Shown: piece by piece, positions 1 to 7,809 of the stretch
Numbering within the stretch: the first letter of the stretch is position 1
How the letters are laid out: every line of letters begins with the position of its first letter
IMG/VR virus record: IMGVR_UViG_3300020200_000001
Coordinates: 1 to 60,489 of that record
From: a virus
Direction: 5' to 3' (one strand)
DNA length: 60,489 nt
Translations under genes and position numbers: made by a program
Notes under the pieces: model-generated
What the model was told of the DNA's origin: nothing
The model's database searches: none
What the model saw: only the letters and a program-made list of their open reading frames with translations

Positions 1-127
1 GAGCCGTTGTCCACCGGCCGTGTTTGTTGCAGTTGGGACGAAGTCGCTGATATCCTCTTGTGAGGAGAATCGCACATACATCGGATCCTGCGTGTTCGCA
101 GAACCAATCACGGTCTCTGTCCCAAAA
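1..127. repeat. Terminal direct repeat, copy 1 (circularisation overlap)
   Basis: These 127 bases are repeated exactly at the other end of the window. The length of 127 equals a k-mer size widely used by short-read assemblers, and a tail gene stays in frame when the ends are merged. The repeat is therefore best read as an assembly overlap of a circular or circularly permuted molecule, not as a biological terminal repeat. Confidence 0.93.
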
Positions 128-969
128 CAAACGAGATGTCGGTCAGGGGTGGAGACCAGTGCGTACTTGCTGGCAGTGGGTGCCCCTGCCACGGCCGATG
201 CGCGGGTGTTCGTGCCAAGGCTCGGTTCCCAAATGAAAGTCCCGCCATCCACCAACTGGCAGATGACGTTTTCACCGTAGCTGTCAAACTGCCACACGCG
301 GGAGAAGAGCGCACGGCCTTGCGTCCCGAGGTCAGGTCGGGGCGTACCCCAAGTGCTCTCGCCCCAGGTGCCTGTGCCCCAGCCGTAGTCAAAGTAATTG
401 ACATCAGAGCCCACGTTAATTTGAAACTCGGCAGTAGCAGACCCTTGCGCAACAACGGTAGAACTTGCACTTGTTGAACATTTAATTTCAAACGTACCGG
501 CGTTGATGATTGCTTGAATCTCAAACTCTCCCGTGAGGAATGCGTTTGCAATTCCACCAGGGTTGCCAGTTACGTTACTCAAGGTCACAAAATCTCCAAC
601 AATGGCGTTGTTGGCTGTGGCATTGACACGGACGGTCGTCGACCCGGATGTCGTGGTAAATGTGACGGGAGTTATAGTTGCTCGAATAGGTGTTACATCA
701 AACCACTGCGAGTTTGTGAAGACATACAGCTTGCGGTTTGTCCCGACAATTGCATAAGGAACGCCAGACAAATCATTCCATGTAAAGACCTCTGTGATTT
801 GCCCAACAAGGTAAGTTTCAGTTTCGTTGAACCAGGTCCATCCCCCGGTTTTTTCCGGCAGGCCATATTGAAACCGCACAAAGTCGCAATCAATCCAGCC
901 ACCTTCCGCGCCGTATTCGGTGTTCTGCTTGTCAATACCGGGTTTTAGAAAAAGGCGTTGTAAGGGCAT
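1..969 (-). CDS. Tail/neck structural protein, N-terminal part (continues across the circle join)
   Basis: This is the N-terminal 323 codons of a 619-residue protein whose remainder is at the right end of the window. It starts at an ATG (967-969) preceded by a GAGGAAG ribosome-binding site. The protein opens MPLQRLFLKPGID, followed by GGW.DCDFVRF and PEKTGGW, a signature I know from a widespread short-tailed phage virion family. That family is usually annotated as a tail or DNA-stabilisation protein. The body is beta-rich with no membrane segment. The lysozyme gene ends upstream of it on the same strand, and a 58-residue small gene follows it at the other end. The role as a tail tube or hub protein is family-level inference. 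Confidence 0.8.
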   Translation of the reverse strand, partial: MPLQRLFLKPGIDKQNTEYGAEGGWIDCDFVRFQYGLPEKTGGWTWFNETETYLVGQITEVFTWNDLSGVPYAIVGTNRKLYVFTNSQWFDVTPIRATITPVTFTTTSGSTTVRVNATANNAIVGDFVTLSNVTGNPGGIANAFLTGEFEIQAIINAGTFEIKCSTSASSTVVAQGSATAEFQINVGSDVNYFDYGWGTGTWGESTWGTPRPDLGTQGRALFSRVWQFDSYGENVICQLVDGGTFIWEPSLGTNTRASAVAGAPTASKYALVSTPDRHLVCFGTETVIGSANTQDPMYVRFSSQEDISDFVPTATNTAGGQRL

Positions 970-990
970 TTCTTCCTCACTGGAACATGG

Positions 991-1467
991 TCAGCTTAAG
1001 TACAGATTGCGTTCGTCTTTGCGACGCTTTACTAAGCCAGGCAATTCTTTTCCGGCTGCCTTGGTCCACATCATGAAGGCTTCGGCAGCTTCTTCGTAAT
1101 CCCCACGGTTATGCTTCATCCGGATGGAAGACCGCTGGAGGTTCCCCAAACCAACGTTAAAAGCGAAAGAGACGAGTGCACCAAACCGGCCAGGAGTAAG
1201 GCCGTTAGGACACAGTCGTAGTACGCCTGCCTCAAATCGCCCGAGATCCTCAGTAAGAATTCGGTCCACTTCGTCCACGGAGAGGGTGCGGTCCCAGCCG
1301 TCGGGAATTGGTAAATTTTTGCGTTCCTCAAGTTTCACTCCTATGTGTCTTGGGTCAATCACATGGCCTACGGCCGTCGTCCAAAGTAGCGCCGGACACC
1401 TGTAGGGCCTAAATCGCACCCCCTCGTGGTGCTTAATCATGTGGATGACCCGATCTTCTACTTTCAT
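991..1467 (-). CDS. Endolysin, glycoside hydrolase family 24 (T4-type lysozyme)
   Basis: A 158-residue muramidase that would cleave the MurNAc-GlcNAc bond of peptidoglycan at lysis. The GH24 catalytic signature Glu-8aa-Asp/Cys-5aa-Thr is present as E15, C24 and T30, in the Cys variant. Downstream, FGALVSFAFNVG is the conserved GH24 core helix. Length is typical for the family. There is no signal peptide or N-terminal anchor, so release should depend on a holin. The holin-like gene just upstream overlaps it by 4 bp (ATGA), forming a lysis pair. Family assignment is strong. Confidence 0.93.
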   Translation of the reverse strand: MKVEDRVIHMIKHHEGVRFRPYRCPALLWTTAVGHVIDPRHIGVKLEERKNLPIPDGWDRTLSVDEVDRILTEDLGRFEAGVLRLCPNGLTPGRFGALVSFAFNVGLGNLQRSSIRMKHNRGDYEEAAEAFMMWTKAAGKELPGLVKRRKDERNLYLS

Positions 1468-1946
1468 TTTTTAAACGACTGACTTCCAAACCAAAACGCG
1501 ATCACGGATGAAAATATGATGGCCGAGTCCTCATCCCACAGAATCTGCATGGCCTGGTCAAACGGCACCCCGGTCTTCCATGCGTAGAAGAATCCAAAGA
1601 TGTTGACGAACAGAAGCATGGCGAACATACCGTAGGTAATGACTGGCCGGACACTAGCCCGCATATTGATTACCCACTGAGATGCTCCCTTGCCAATCTC
1701 GATGTCGTGGGCATACAGGGCTTGCCGCTCTTGAACCGCTGTCTGCATTGCAACCTGGTCGGTTCGGATCTCTTCAACCCGAGCCTGGGCCGCGTAGCCG
1801 CGCTCAAGCATCTGCAGTTCGCGTTCGGTCTGCATTCTGGCTAAGGCCAGCTCATGGGTCTTATCTGATTTGTCCTGAAAAAAATCTAGGATCTTTGGCA
1901 GACCCCCCATTAAGAAAGAAATCAGGGTTGAAAGTAATGTAATCAT
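1464..1946 (-). CDS. Putative holin (membrane protein with central coiled coil)
   Basis: A 160-residue protein. I start it at the ATG at 1944-1946 because GAGGAAACC precedes it and an upstream extension would overlap the previous gene. The order is a hydrophobic N-terminus (residues 1-20), a charged region rich in Glu, Gln and Arg that is probably helical (25-95), then R.SVRPVITYG followed by hydrophobic stretches (about 108-128 and 142-155). This resembles the three-transmembrane holins of the gene-transfer-agent type. The 4-bp overlap with the lysozyme supports a lysis role. It is not proven to form lesions. Confidence 0.68.
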   Translation of the reverse strand: MITLLSTLISFLMGGLPKILDFFQDKSDKTHELALARMQTERELQMLERGYAAQARVEEIRTDQVAMQTAVQERQALYAHDIEIGKGASQWVINMRASVRPVITYGMFAMLLFVNIFGFFYAWKTGVPFDQAMQILWDEDSAIIFSSVIAFWFGSQSFKK

Positions 1947-1959
1947 GGTTTCCTCGTGT

Positions 1960-2925
1960 TTAGGGCCTGTATTGAATGAAGGTATAAGTCGGGTACGTTC
2001 CGCCGTACCCGTCGACCAAAATCCCAAACCCAAAGGTATACTCGTTGTTGGAGAAGAAGCCATTAGGGCCAGTCATGCTTACGTTCACCGAAACACTGCC
2101 ACCATTTCCGATGGAGAAGTTGGTGGGGCTGATAGTCGTAGAACCTCCAGTAGGCCTCTGGATCTCCTGCACGTACACGCTTCCTGTACCGGTTCCTGGT
2201 ATTTGAGCCACGGTAAAGCTGCTGTACGACGTTACCCCAGCGAATTGACGGGGGATCGTGGCAGAACCTGAACTCGGATTAACTGATACCTGCAAAACAC
2301 CCGGGGTCGTGATGGTGTTACTGAATCCGCTATACGAGCTGTTGCCGTAAGCGTTAGTCGCATAAACTCGGAAGTTGTAGCTTGTGCTCGACTGCAGTCC
2401 AGACACGTAAATGCTGCCGGATCCCGAGGTATTCACCGTGCCGGTGTAGCCGCCAGGGCTCGACACAGCGGTATAGCTCGTAATTGTTGAGCCTCCGTTG
2501 TATGCTGGAGCCGTGTAGGACACGTCCGCAGCCGAGGAACCACTCAAGGAAGCAAAACCGATGGTTGGCGCATCGGGGACCCCGAACGTGCGAATCTGGT
2601 TACTGGACGCACTTGGCGGGCTGTTGCCAAGCGCATTGGTCGCGTACACCGAGAACGTGTAGTACTGGCCAGACGTGAGGCCGCTAATGCTGATTGTGCC
2701 GCCGCCGGACTGGTAGACCGTAGCGGTCTGGCCGCCCGGGCTTGATACGCCCGTGTAGCTAGTGATCGGCGAGCCGCCGTCACTTAGCGGAGGGCCGAAC
2801 GTAACCGAAGCCGTCGTAGCGCCTGTTGCCGTTGCTGTGCCAATAATTGGCGCAGTAGCTAATCCAACGCCTGCGAGGCCATACCCCCGAGCGCCTGCGT
2901 TAGAAAAAGTACTGAGCAGCGGCAT
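1960..2925 (-). CDS. Fibronectin type III repeat protein, likely tail appendage
   Basis: A 321-residue protein with two tandem fibronectin type III-like domains (about 28-112 and 113-205). Each has the pattern P..PTIG followed by ..SYT..SSPGG and later GLTSG..Y.F.VYATNA.GNS. A C-terminal Ig-like beta domain follows (about 210-321). Such domains on phage virions commonly mediate reversible surface or carbohydrate contact. It is translationally coupled: its ATG overlaps the stop of the preceding tail-fibre-like gene (TAATG), and the holin follows. A role in adsorption is inferred from domain type and position. Confidence 0.72.
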   Translation of the reverse strand: MPLLSTFSNAGARGYGLAGVGLATAPIIGTATATGATTASVTFGPPLSDGGSPITSYTGVSSPGGQTATVYQSGGGTISISGLTSGQYYTFSVYATNALGNSPPSASSNQIRTFGVPDAPTIGFASLSGSSAADVSYTAPAYNGGSTITSYTAVSSPGGYTGTVNTSGSGSIYVSGLQSSTSYNFRVYATNAYGNSSYSGFSNTITTPGVLQVSVNPSSGSATIPRQFAGVTSYSSFTVAQIPGTGTGSVYVQEIQRPTGGSTTISPTNFSIGNGGSVSVNVSMTGPNGFFSNNEYTFGFGILVDGYGGTYPTYTFIQYRP

Positions 2926-3923
2926 TATGCAAACCTCGTCTGAGCCTCCAGCACCACAAAGGAGCCGGATCCTGTCTTAATGATTGTGGCAATGTAAGAG
3001 TCAATACTGCTTGCATTACCAGTCGTCGGAGCCGAGCCACCCTGCCATTTCGGCGTTATTGCGTTGCCGTCAATCGTGAACCCGGTCTGGCGATACCCAG
3101 TACCCCCGTTCGTGTTCAAAAAAGCGACGGTGACTGCTTCGCCCACATCCATGATGCTGTTGAGGGTGGTAGACCCATTGCCGCGCACATCTAGCGTCCA
3201 GTTCCCAGTGGCGCTGCCCTGGTAGTACAGAACGGATGCAGTAAGGACATCAAGGGTAACCAGGCTAGATGCTGCATTGACGGAGATCGCAATCTTCTCT
3301 TGGGTCGAGAGCAGCGTCTTGTTTGATAGGTCCTGGAACGCAGTAGTAAAGACGTTGCCGACCGCCTGGTACTCAACATCTGTCGCGCCACTGTTGACGA
3401 CAAGCGCCTTATTGGCATTGCCAGCATATGCGGGAAGAATGTTTGAGCGTGCTCCCGCGAAAGATGTCGCGCCAGTGCCGCCACTGGTAGCCTGCAGGGC
3501 CGTGGTCAGTGTCAAGCTAGACATGTGGTTGAGAGCCTCAACCACGTTGGTCGCATTGTTGTAGACGTACATTGAACGCCCAGCGGGGACAACAACCCCC
3601 GTTCCTGTAGCATTTCGCACCTCGACCTGATCGGCCAAGGCGTTATTGATCAGGTAGTTCTTCTGAATTGCAGGGACTGTTAGGGTGCGAGAGCCCCCTG
3701 AGCTACCGGTCAGCGTCAGACGTAAATTACGTGCAGCCTGGGTAGTATTCGTATTGGTGAGAGTGAGTACAACATCAGCGCCGGAGAAGAGGACGTCGAA
3801 ATTCCCGACAATCGCTTCTTCAAGAGCAACTCCTAAGTTGACGTTTGTGATCTCACCCCAGGTGCCTGAGTTTTCCCCTGTCTCCATCAACTGGATTTTT
3901 AGGGAACTATAACTTGATGGCAT
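2925..3923 (-). CDS. Tail fibre-like structural protein
   Basis: A 332-residue protein opening MPSSYSSLKIQLMETGEN with GTWGEITNVNLG. This start is shared by many aquatic-phage fibre proteins with an N-terminal virion-attachment region. The rest is Thr/Ala/Gly/Asn-rich beta structure with the phrase SGGTGATSFAGAR, typical of fibre shafts. No catalytic motif is visible. It lies between a repeat protein and the fibronectin-type protein in the receptor-binding cluster. Fibre identity is inferred from composition and position. Confidence 0.65.
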   Translation of the reverse strand: MPSSYSSLKIQLMETGENSGTWGEITNVNLGVALEEAIVGNFDVLFSGADVVLTLTNTNTTQAARNLRLTLTGSSGGSRTLTVPAIQKNYLINNALADQVEVRNATGTGVVVPAGRSMYVYNNATNVVEALNHMSSLTLTTALQATSGGTGATSFAGARSNILPAYAGNANKALVVNSGATDVEYQAVGNVFTTAFQDLSNKTLLSTQEKIAISVNAASSLVTLDVLTASVLYYQGSATGNWTLDVRGNGSTTLNSIMDVGEAVTVAFLNTNGGTGYRQTGFTIDGNAITPKWQGGSAPTTGNASSIDSYIATIIKTGSGSFVVLEAQTRFA

Positions 3924-3941
3924 GTTCTGCTCCTTTGGCTC

Positions 3942-4895
3942 TTAGTGGATCACTTCATTCCAATTGTCGTCCTGTGTGTCGTCCACCACTGTCCAAGTGG
4001 TAGCGGGTTTGACGGGCGCGGTCCACGTTGTCGATTGAGCCGCGTTGACCTGGACCCACACCTCAGATTGAGCGTCGTCAACGACATACCAATCAGGCGT
4101 TTGTGGGTCAGGAATTACTCCCCATACTAACACACTAGTTACATTTATGATAGCTTGTTGCGACGCCAAAATGACGGTTGCTTTACCCGCAGCGTTGAGT
4201 GTTCCAACGCTCGCTACCATCGGGAGTTCCGCGACCAGGGTAGTTGCGTTTGCCTTGGTCGAGACACTATTGAGGTACGAAACAATCTCCTGCGCCGTCA
4301 CCGTGGTGTTGGCGTCTCCAGTCACCAGAAGACTCTGAATCGCTCCGAGAATCTGCTGGGAGGTCACATAGACTTTCGTCTGCGTGTAAATCTCAACGGC
4401 AGCCTGAAGCGCCTGGATTTCTTCTCCGGTAATGGTGGTCGTGGCCTTGGCCTGGATAGCCACAGAATTGACCAGCGCCTCAAACTCGGAACCGGTCAGG
4501 ACCACGTTAGCTTTAGCGTCTACCTCCAGGCTGCCCGTGATAGCACTTAGCACCTGAGAGAAGACGTAAACCGCAATGCCTGTCTTAAGGGTCCCCTGCT
4601 CGGCGGTCAAGAACTGCGAGTCAAGCTGGACGAAGCCTTTACCTGCAATGGCCACATTGGCCAGGTAGGCCTGCATATCCGTGCCGGTAAGGTAGTAGGC
4701 CGAGTCCGTGGTGAAGGTGCCAGTGAAGGCCTCCAACTGGTCCTGGGCAATAAGAATGACGTTGCCAATGCCGATCACCGACGGGGTGGTCAGCCCCATG
4801 GTCATCTGAATGCCGTTAATTTCTGCCAGCGCAGGAATACCCGTCTTCGGTATCGAAGCAAACGGGACCCTAGCAAATGGCGCAAAACCAAACAT
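3942..4895 (-). CDS. Virion protein with degenerate internal repeats
   Basis: A 317-residue protein opening MFGFAPFARVPFASIP, a start I have seen on phage structural proteins. Residues about 30-245 contain repeated blocks of roughly 40-50 residues, each built around a T/S-G-x-x-(Q/L)xx-A(Y/F)-(V/L/T) phrase and a beta strand. The C-terminus (about 250-317) is Trp-rich with W..VDD.Q...W.., suggesting a small binding domain. No enzyme motif is seen. It sits directly downstream of the bilin reductase gene (3-bp gap) and upstream of the fibre-like gene, so it probably belongs to the tail. Confidence 0.55.
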   Translation of the reverse strand: MFGFAPFARVPFASIPKTGIPALAEINGIQMTMGLTTPSVIGIGNVILIAQDQLEAFTGTFTTDSAYYLTGTDMQAYLANVAIAGKGFVQLDSQFLTAEQGTLKTGIAVYVFSQVLSAITGSLEVDAKANVVLTGSEFEALVNSVAIQAKATTTITGEEIQALQAAVEIYTQTKVYVTSQQILGAIQSLLVTGDANTTVTAQEIVSYLNSVSTKANATTLVAELPMVASVGTLNAAGKATVILASQQAIINVTSVLVWGVIPDPQTPDWYVVDDAQSEVWVQVNAAQSTTWTAPVKPATTWTVVDDTQDDNWNEVIH

Positions 4896-4898
4896 TAT

Positions 4899-5597
4899 TT
4901 AGGCCTCGCCATCGCTGCCAACATCTCTAGCATGTGCAACTCCTGTGCCGACTTCCGGGAAAAGGCACGTGTGAATGAACGTCTCCACCTCCGCAGGGTC
5001 AAGGCCAAGCGCCGCCATGACCCGAGGCGTGTGCGGGTTCTTTTTCTGATTTTGGCAGTACCAGTCCTGTCGTTGTGTGTATTCCCCAATTCGCTCACGG
5101 CCTACCTCCTTTAGGTAGTAATCCAGGTTCTCTGTCACTAATTTTAAAACTGTGGCAAGCTCTTGGGAATCCTGAATATTACCTGCAGCTACCATTGAGC
5201 GACTAAATATGTTTCTGGCCCATTCGGGCAGCTCGCGCTCTTTGCTCCAGGTATACCCTGATACACGATCACGGAACCAGCCCAGCATTGCGTGAGTTGG
5301 ATCGGTCGGGCTAAAGTCGTGAAAAGCTCCGGTGACCTTGCGCGGCCCTGCAATGATGTCAAACCCGAAGATCGGGGACGGGTCATCCAAATGTGGCATG
5401 ACCGTCAGGTGCAGCATGTACAGGCCCTTGGTGTCGCGCGCATCTACAATGTCCAGATGAGCGCGGCGAAATGAGCTGCTGCGGAATACGTAATTAGGCC
5501 AGGAAAAACGGTGGCCCTCGTCATAGGCCTCGTACTGGCGTAGACGCGATAAGAGGTTGTCGTGGGCCTCTTCAAGCTGCTCGAAAATCGTGGGCAT
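4899..5597 (-). CDS. pcyX: Ferredoxin-dependent bilin reductase (PcyA/PebS/PcyX family)
   Basis: A 232-residue reductase expected to reduce biliverdin with electrons from ferredoxin. From residue 43 it aligns without difficulty with cyanobacterial PcyA: FRRAHLDI, LHLTVMPH, PIFGFDIIAGP and DFSPT, then RELPEW, and later YCQNQKKN.HT.RV. D49 matches PcyA Glu76, H63 matches His88 and D80 matches Asp105. P188 replaces Asp220, an Asp implicated in A-ring reduction. The 17-residue His-Asp spacing and short length fit phage-type PebS/PcyX. GGAGAG precedes the ATG. The family is very likely. The exact product and the symbol are inference. No ferredoxin gene is seen, so a host donor would be needed. Confidence 0.88.
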   Translation of the reverse strand: MPTIFEQLEEAHDNLLSRLRQYEAYDEGHRFSWPNYVFRSSSFRRAHLDIVDARDTKGLYMLHLTVMPHLDDPSPIFGFDIIAGPRKVTGAFHDFSPTDPTHAMLGWFRDRVSGYTWSKERELPEWARNIFSRSMVAAGNIQDSQELATVLKLVTENLDYYLKEVGRERIGEYTQRQDWYCQNQKKNPHTPRVMAALGLDPAEVETFIHTCLFPEVGTGVAHARDVGSDGEA

Positions 5598-5623
5598 TGG
5601 GGCTCTCCATACAAGAATCCCGC

Positions 5624-6169
5624 CTACTTAAAAGGAGGGCCCACAGTCCAGCATACCGCCGAATATCGGACGCCCGAGGTCACAGGAGTCACACGATGAA
5701 GTACGGTGGATGGAAAAACGATGATAGACCCCCGAGACTTAGGAGGTTTTTTTTCGAGTTCCTTGAACTCCAGATCGCCCCCTTCGTACTCCGAGGCGTC
5801 GTTGAGGAGAATTGAGCAGCTCACCTTGCGTTGAAGATTGTTCTCATCTGGCGTTTGAACGTCAGGATGCCAGTTATAGTGACCACCTGCTTCGTACTTT
5901 GCCATTTGAACACGCTGCGGAAAACTGATGTCAAGATTCCACCCAGCTAGCCTATTTGCCATGTGTGAAAAGTGAAAAGCAACTGCAGCGATGGGAGAAG
6001 TGAACTCTTCCCACAACACTTTTGTTACCCTTAATTCTTCATTAAGTAGACCATCCCCTTCGCGAATTCGACCATCAATGGCCTTTTCCCAGTCCAGTCG
6101 ACTCAGTGCGTAATCACAGAAAGACTGGTCAAGAACCCCGTCCCAAGCCCAATAGACGTCTTTGAACAC
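5624..6169 (-). CDS. 2-oxoglutarate/Fe(II)-dependent oxygenase (prolyl-4-hydroxylase-like)
   Basis: A 181-residue double-stranded beta-helix oxygenase. The iron facial triad is visible as H101-x-D103 (in GGHYNWHPD) and H158 (in VLHRVTPV). R168 (in GVRYS) is the expected 2-oxoglutarate anchor. EYEGGDLEF is the usual inter-motif segment of the PKHD/P4H-like group. The start is a GTG at 6167-6169, eight bases after AGGAG and just past the heme oxygenase stop. It is placed exactly between the heme oxygenase and the bilin reductase in one operon. Substrate is unknown: candidates are a virion or host protein, a nucleotide, or a small molecule. Confidence 0.87.
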   Translation of the reverse strand: MFKDVYWAWDGVLDQSFCDYALSRLDWEKAIDGRIREGDGLLNEELRVTKVLWEEFTSPIAAVAFHFSHMANRLAGWNLDISFPQRVQMAKYEAGGHYNWHPDVQTPDENNLQRKVSCSILLNDASEYEGGDLEFKELEKKPPKSRGSIIVFPSTVLHRVTPVTSGVRYSAVCWTVGPPFK

Positions 6170-6170
6170 T

Positions 6171-6707
6171 TCATTCTCCTGTATTCAGCGAATAAGCTGC
6201 CGATATTTCATCAAACAGCCGAAGTGCGTAGTCTAAAACAAGGTTAGCCTCAGAGGCAAGGTCATCCGACAATTTTGCCCGCACTTTTTCAATCAACCCG
6301 GCTCGATCTTCAAACTCATACATGCGACCAGATCCAGGAACCACTTTTTTAAGGATTTGGCCCCCATACATGTCAGCAAAATGGCGCGCATAGATGTGCG
6401 CCCATAGCCGTGTTTCGGGGACTGTATAGACGTAAAAAATGTAGTCCCTGGTGGACTGATGAACTTGGGCATTTCTTTCTAGTTCATCAGCATCCTGTTC
6501 AATTAAGTCAGCACGACGAATAGCCTCAATGCCCTCAAGCATTTTCAATTCATCTGCCCGTTTCTCCAGAGCAAGATAGCACATTGCCTGGTTAAACAGG
6601 TATTCGGCGTAAGCTTTCGGAGGGATCTTCCCGGAAAGTAACAAGACCACAAAAGGATGTTTTTCGGCCTTATCGTGCCGAGCTTTTATGTGGTCTCGTA
6701 AAGCCAT
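6171..6707 (-). CDS. Heme oxygenase (biliverdin-forming)
   Basis: A 178-residue all-helical protein expected to cleave heme to biliverdin, CO and iron. H11 in the context RHDKAEKHPF matches the proximal heme ligand (human HO-1 His25). LWAHIYARHFADMYGGQILK (101-120) matches the distal helix (LVAHAYTRYLGDLSGGQ in HO-1), with D112, G115 and G116 conserved but Gly139 replaced by Ala and Ser142 by Tyr. It is slightly shorter than cyanobacterial HO1. Its ATG overlaps the upstream stop (TAATG), and the 2OG oxygenase follows within a base. It would supply biliverdin to the reductase two genes downstream. Confidence 0.92.
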   Translation of the reverse strand: MALRDHIKARHDKAEKHPFVVLLLSGKIPPKAYAEYLFNQAMCYLALEKRADELKMLEGIEAIRRADLIEQDADELERNAQVHQSTRDYIFYVYTVPETRLWAHIYARHFADMYGGQILKKVVPGSGRMYEFEDRAGLIEKVRAKLSDDLASEANLVLDYALRLFDEISAAYSLNTGE

Positions 6708-7351
6708 TACATGGGGTCTTTCATGTCAATGTTAAAGCTAACCATGATTCTATTCTCATTAGACTGATTTGCTTCCGTCATGTGGGGAAGCCAGGCTGGA
6801 AAGATGACCATTTGTCCTGATTCAACCACATGTGTGTATATCGTAGGCACAGTTGGGAAGTCGTTGTAGTGGCGGATGTACATGGTTTTAGCCACCGCTG
6901 ACGGGTCTTTAAAAATAAGATTTCCACCATTTTCAGGCACATGAGCATAAAAAACCCCACTCAACATCGAATTGGAGTGCACATGTTCTGGCACGTATGT
7001 ACCGGGTGGATAAAGCGTAATCCAACTATTCATAAACGTCATGACACTGTCCCCAGTGTTGACGCTAGAAATCATGGTTTGTGCAAAAACTTTTAGAAAA
7101 GTCGAGACTTCCTGCCATTCCGGCTTATCCAGAATTGCCTCCGTAGAAAAGGATGTCACGCCATAGCGTTGAAAATCCTCTTTTAAAGCAGAAACTTTCC
7201 CATAATTCCATCCTTCGGAGACAAGTTTTGCACTAGGGACGGTGTCCCTAAAGTGCAGAACTAAATCGCAGATTTTTTGTCGTATCTGGAGATTGTCGCT
7301 ATGACCTACCAATAACGGCGTCTGAAAAATATTTTTTACAAAATGGCTCAT
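6707..7351 (-). CDS. Putative 2OG-Fe(II) oxygenase (TIGR02466-like)
   Basis: A 214-residue protein with the layout of the phage and bacterial 2OG oxygenase group: HVHSNS (H123/H125) as the first metal site, then SMLSGVFYAHVPENGGNLIF, and FPAWLPHMTEAN (H190) with R201 as the second half of the site. It is a different subfamily from the other oxygenase in this cassette. I start it at the ATG at 7349-7351, which overlaps the upstream chaperone stop (ATGA). It leads the four-gene auxiliary cassette and is coupled to heme oxygenase. Its substrate cannot be read from sequence. Confidence 0.84.
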   Translation of the reverse strand: MSHFVKNIFQTPLLVGHSDNLQIRQKICDLVLHFRDTVPSAKLVSEGWNYGKVSALKEDFQRYGVTSFSTEAILDKPEWQEVSTFLKVFAQTMISSVNTGDSVMTFMNSWITLYPPGTYVPEHVHSNSMLSGVFYAHVPENGGNLIFKDPSAVAKTMYIRHYNDFPTVPTIYTHVVESGQMVIFPAWLPHMTEANQSNENRIMVSFNIDMKDPM

Positions 7352-7797
7352 TCCTTGGCTGGCTCGTCGGGCCACTCCACATCATCCGCTTTAGCTACAT
7401 TCGGATAGGACGTCGGTAGATCCCTCAAAGCCTGTCGATAGGCTGCCCATTCTGCTTTTTTAGGCTCTGACAACGGGCTATCTGCCGCCTGAGTCCAGTC
7501 GCATGCTGCAAGCAAATGGCTTCGACGAGAACGGATAAATTTATCAACCAGTTCATCTTGGGTAAATTCACGAACGCTGGCTCGATTACGCACGATGCCG
7601 CCATCGTCCATGTAGTAGTCCGGAGAGTGGATAGTGACGCCGTTTTCTGCCTCGGGGGCACGCTGAAACCGGGCGTAGCCATGCTTTTTGAGGGTCGCAT
7701 CATCCAGCGCAGACACCTCCAACACCTGCTTCAGGTTATCCCCGGTCAAGGGGTGGTCTACAGGATTCCCGCTGCTGTCAAGTTTGATGTATAGCAT
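7348..7797 (-). CDS. Tail fibre assembly chaperone-like protein
   Basis: A 149-residue protein with a C-terminal segment RSRRSHLLAACDWTQAADSP followed by KKAEWAAYRQALRDLP. This is the hallmark of the phage tail assembly chaperone family (PF16778-like). The N-terminal half is a small mixed domain. It lies immediately downstream of the giant tail fibre gene, as expected for a fibre-folding helper, and overlaps the start of the first oxygenase by 4 bp. The auxiliary genes were apparently inserted after this chaperone. Confidence 0.8.
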   Translation of the reverse strand: MLYIKLDSSGNPVDHPLTGDNLKQVLEVSALDDATLKKHGYARFQRAPEAENGVTIHSPDYYMDDGGIVRNRASVREFTQDELVDKFIRSRRSHLLAACDWTQAADSPLSEPKKAEWAAYRQALRDLPTSYPNVAKADDVEWPDEPAKE

Positions 7798-7809
7798 TTC
7801 TTCTCCTTA

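Noticed and set aside
1-127. Direct terminal repeat of the virion genome (T7-like ends)
   Set aside because: Its length is exactly 127, a standard assembler k-mer, and it lies inside a tail gene instead of at a packaging site.
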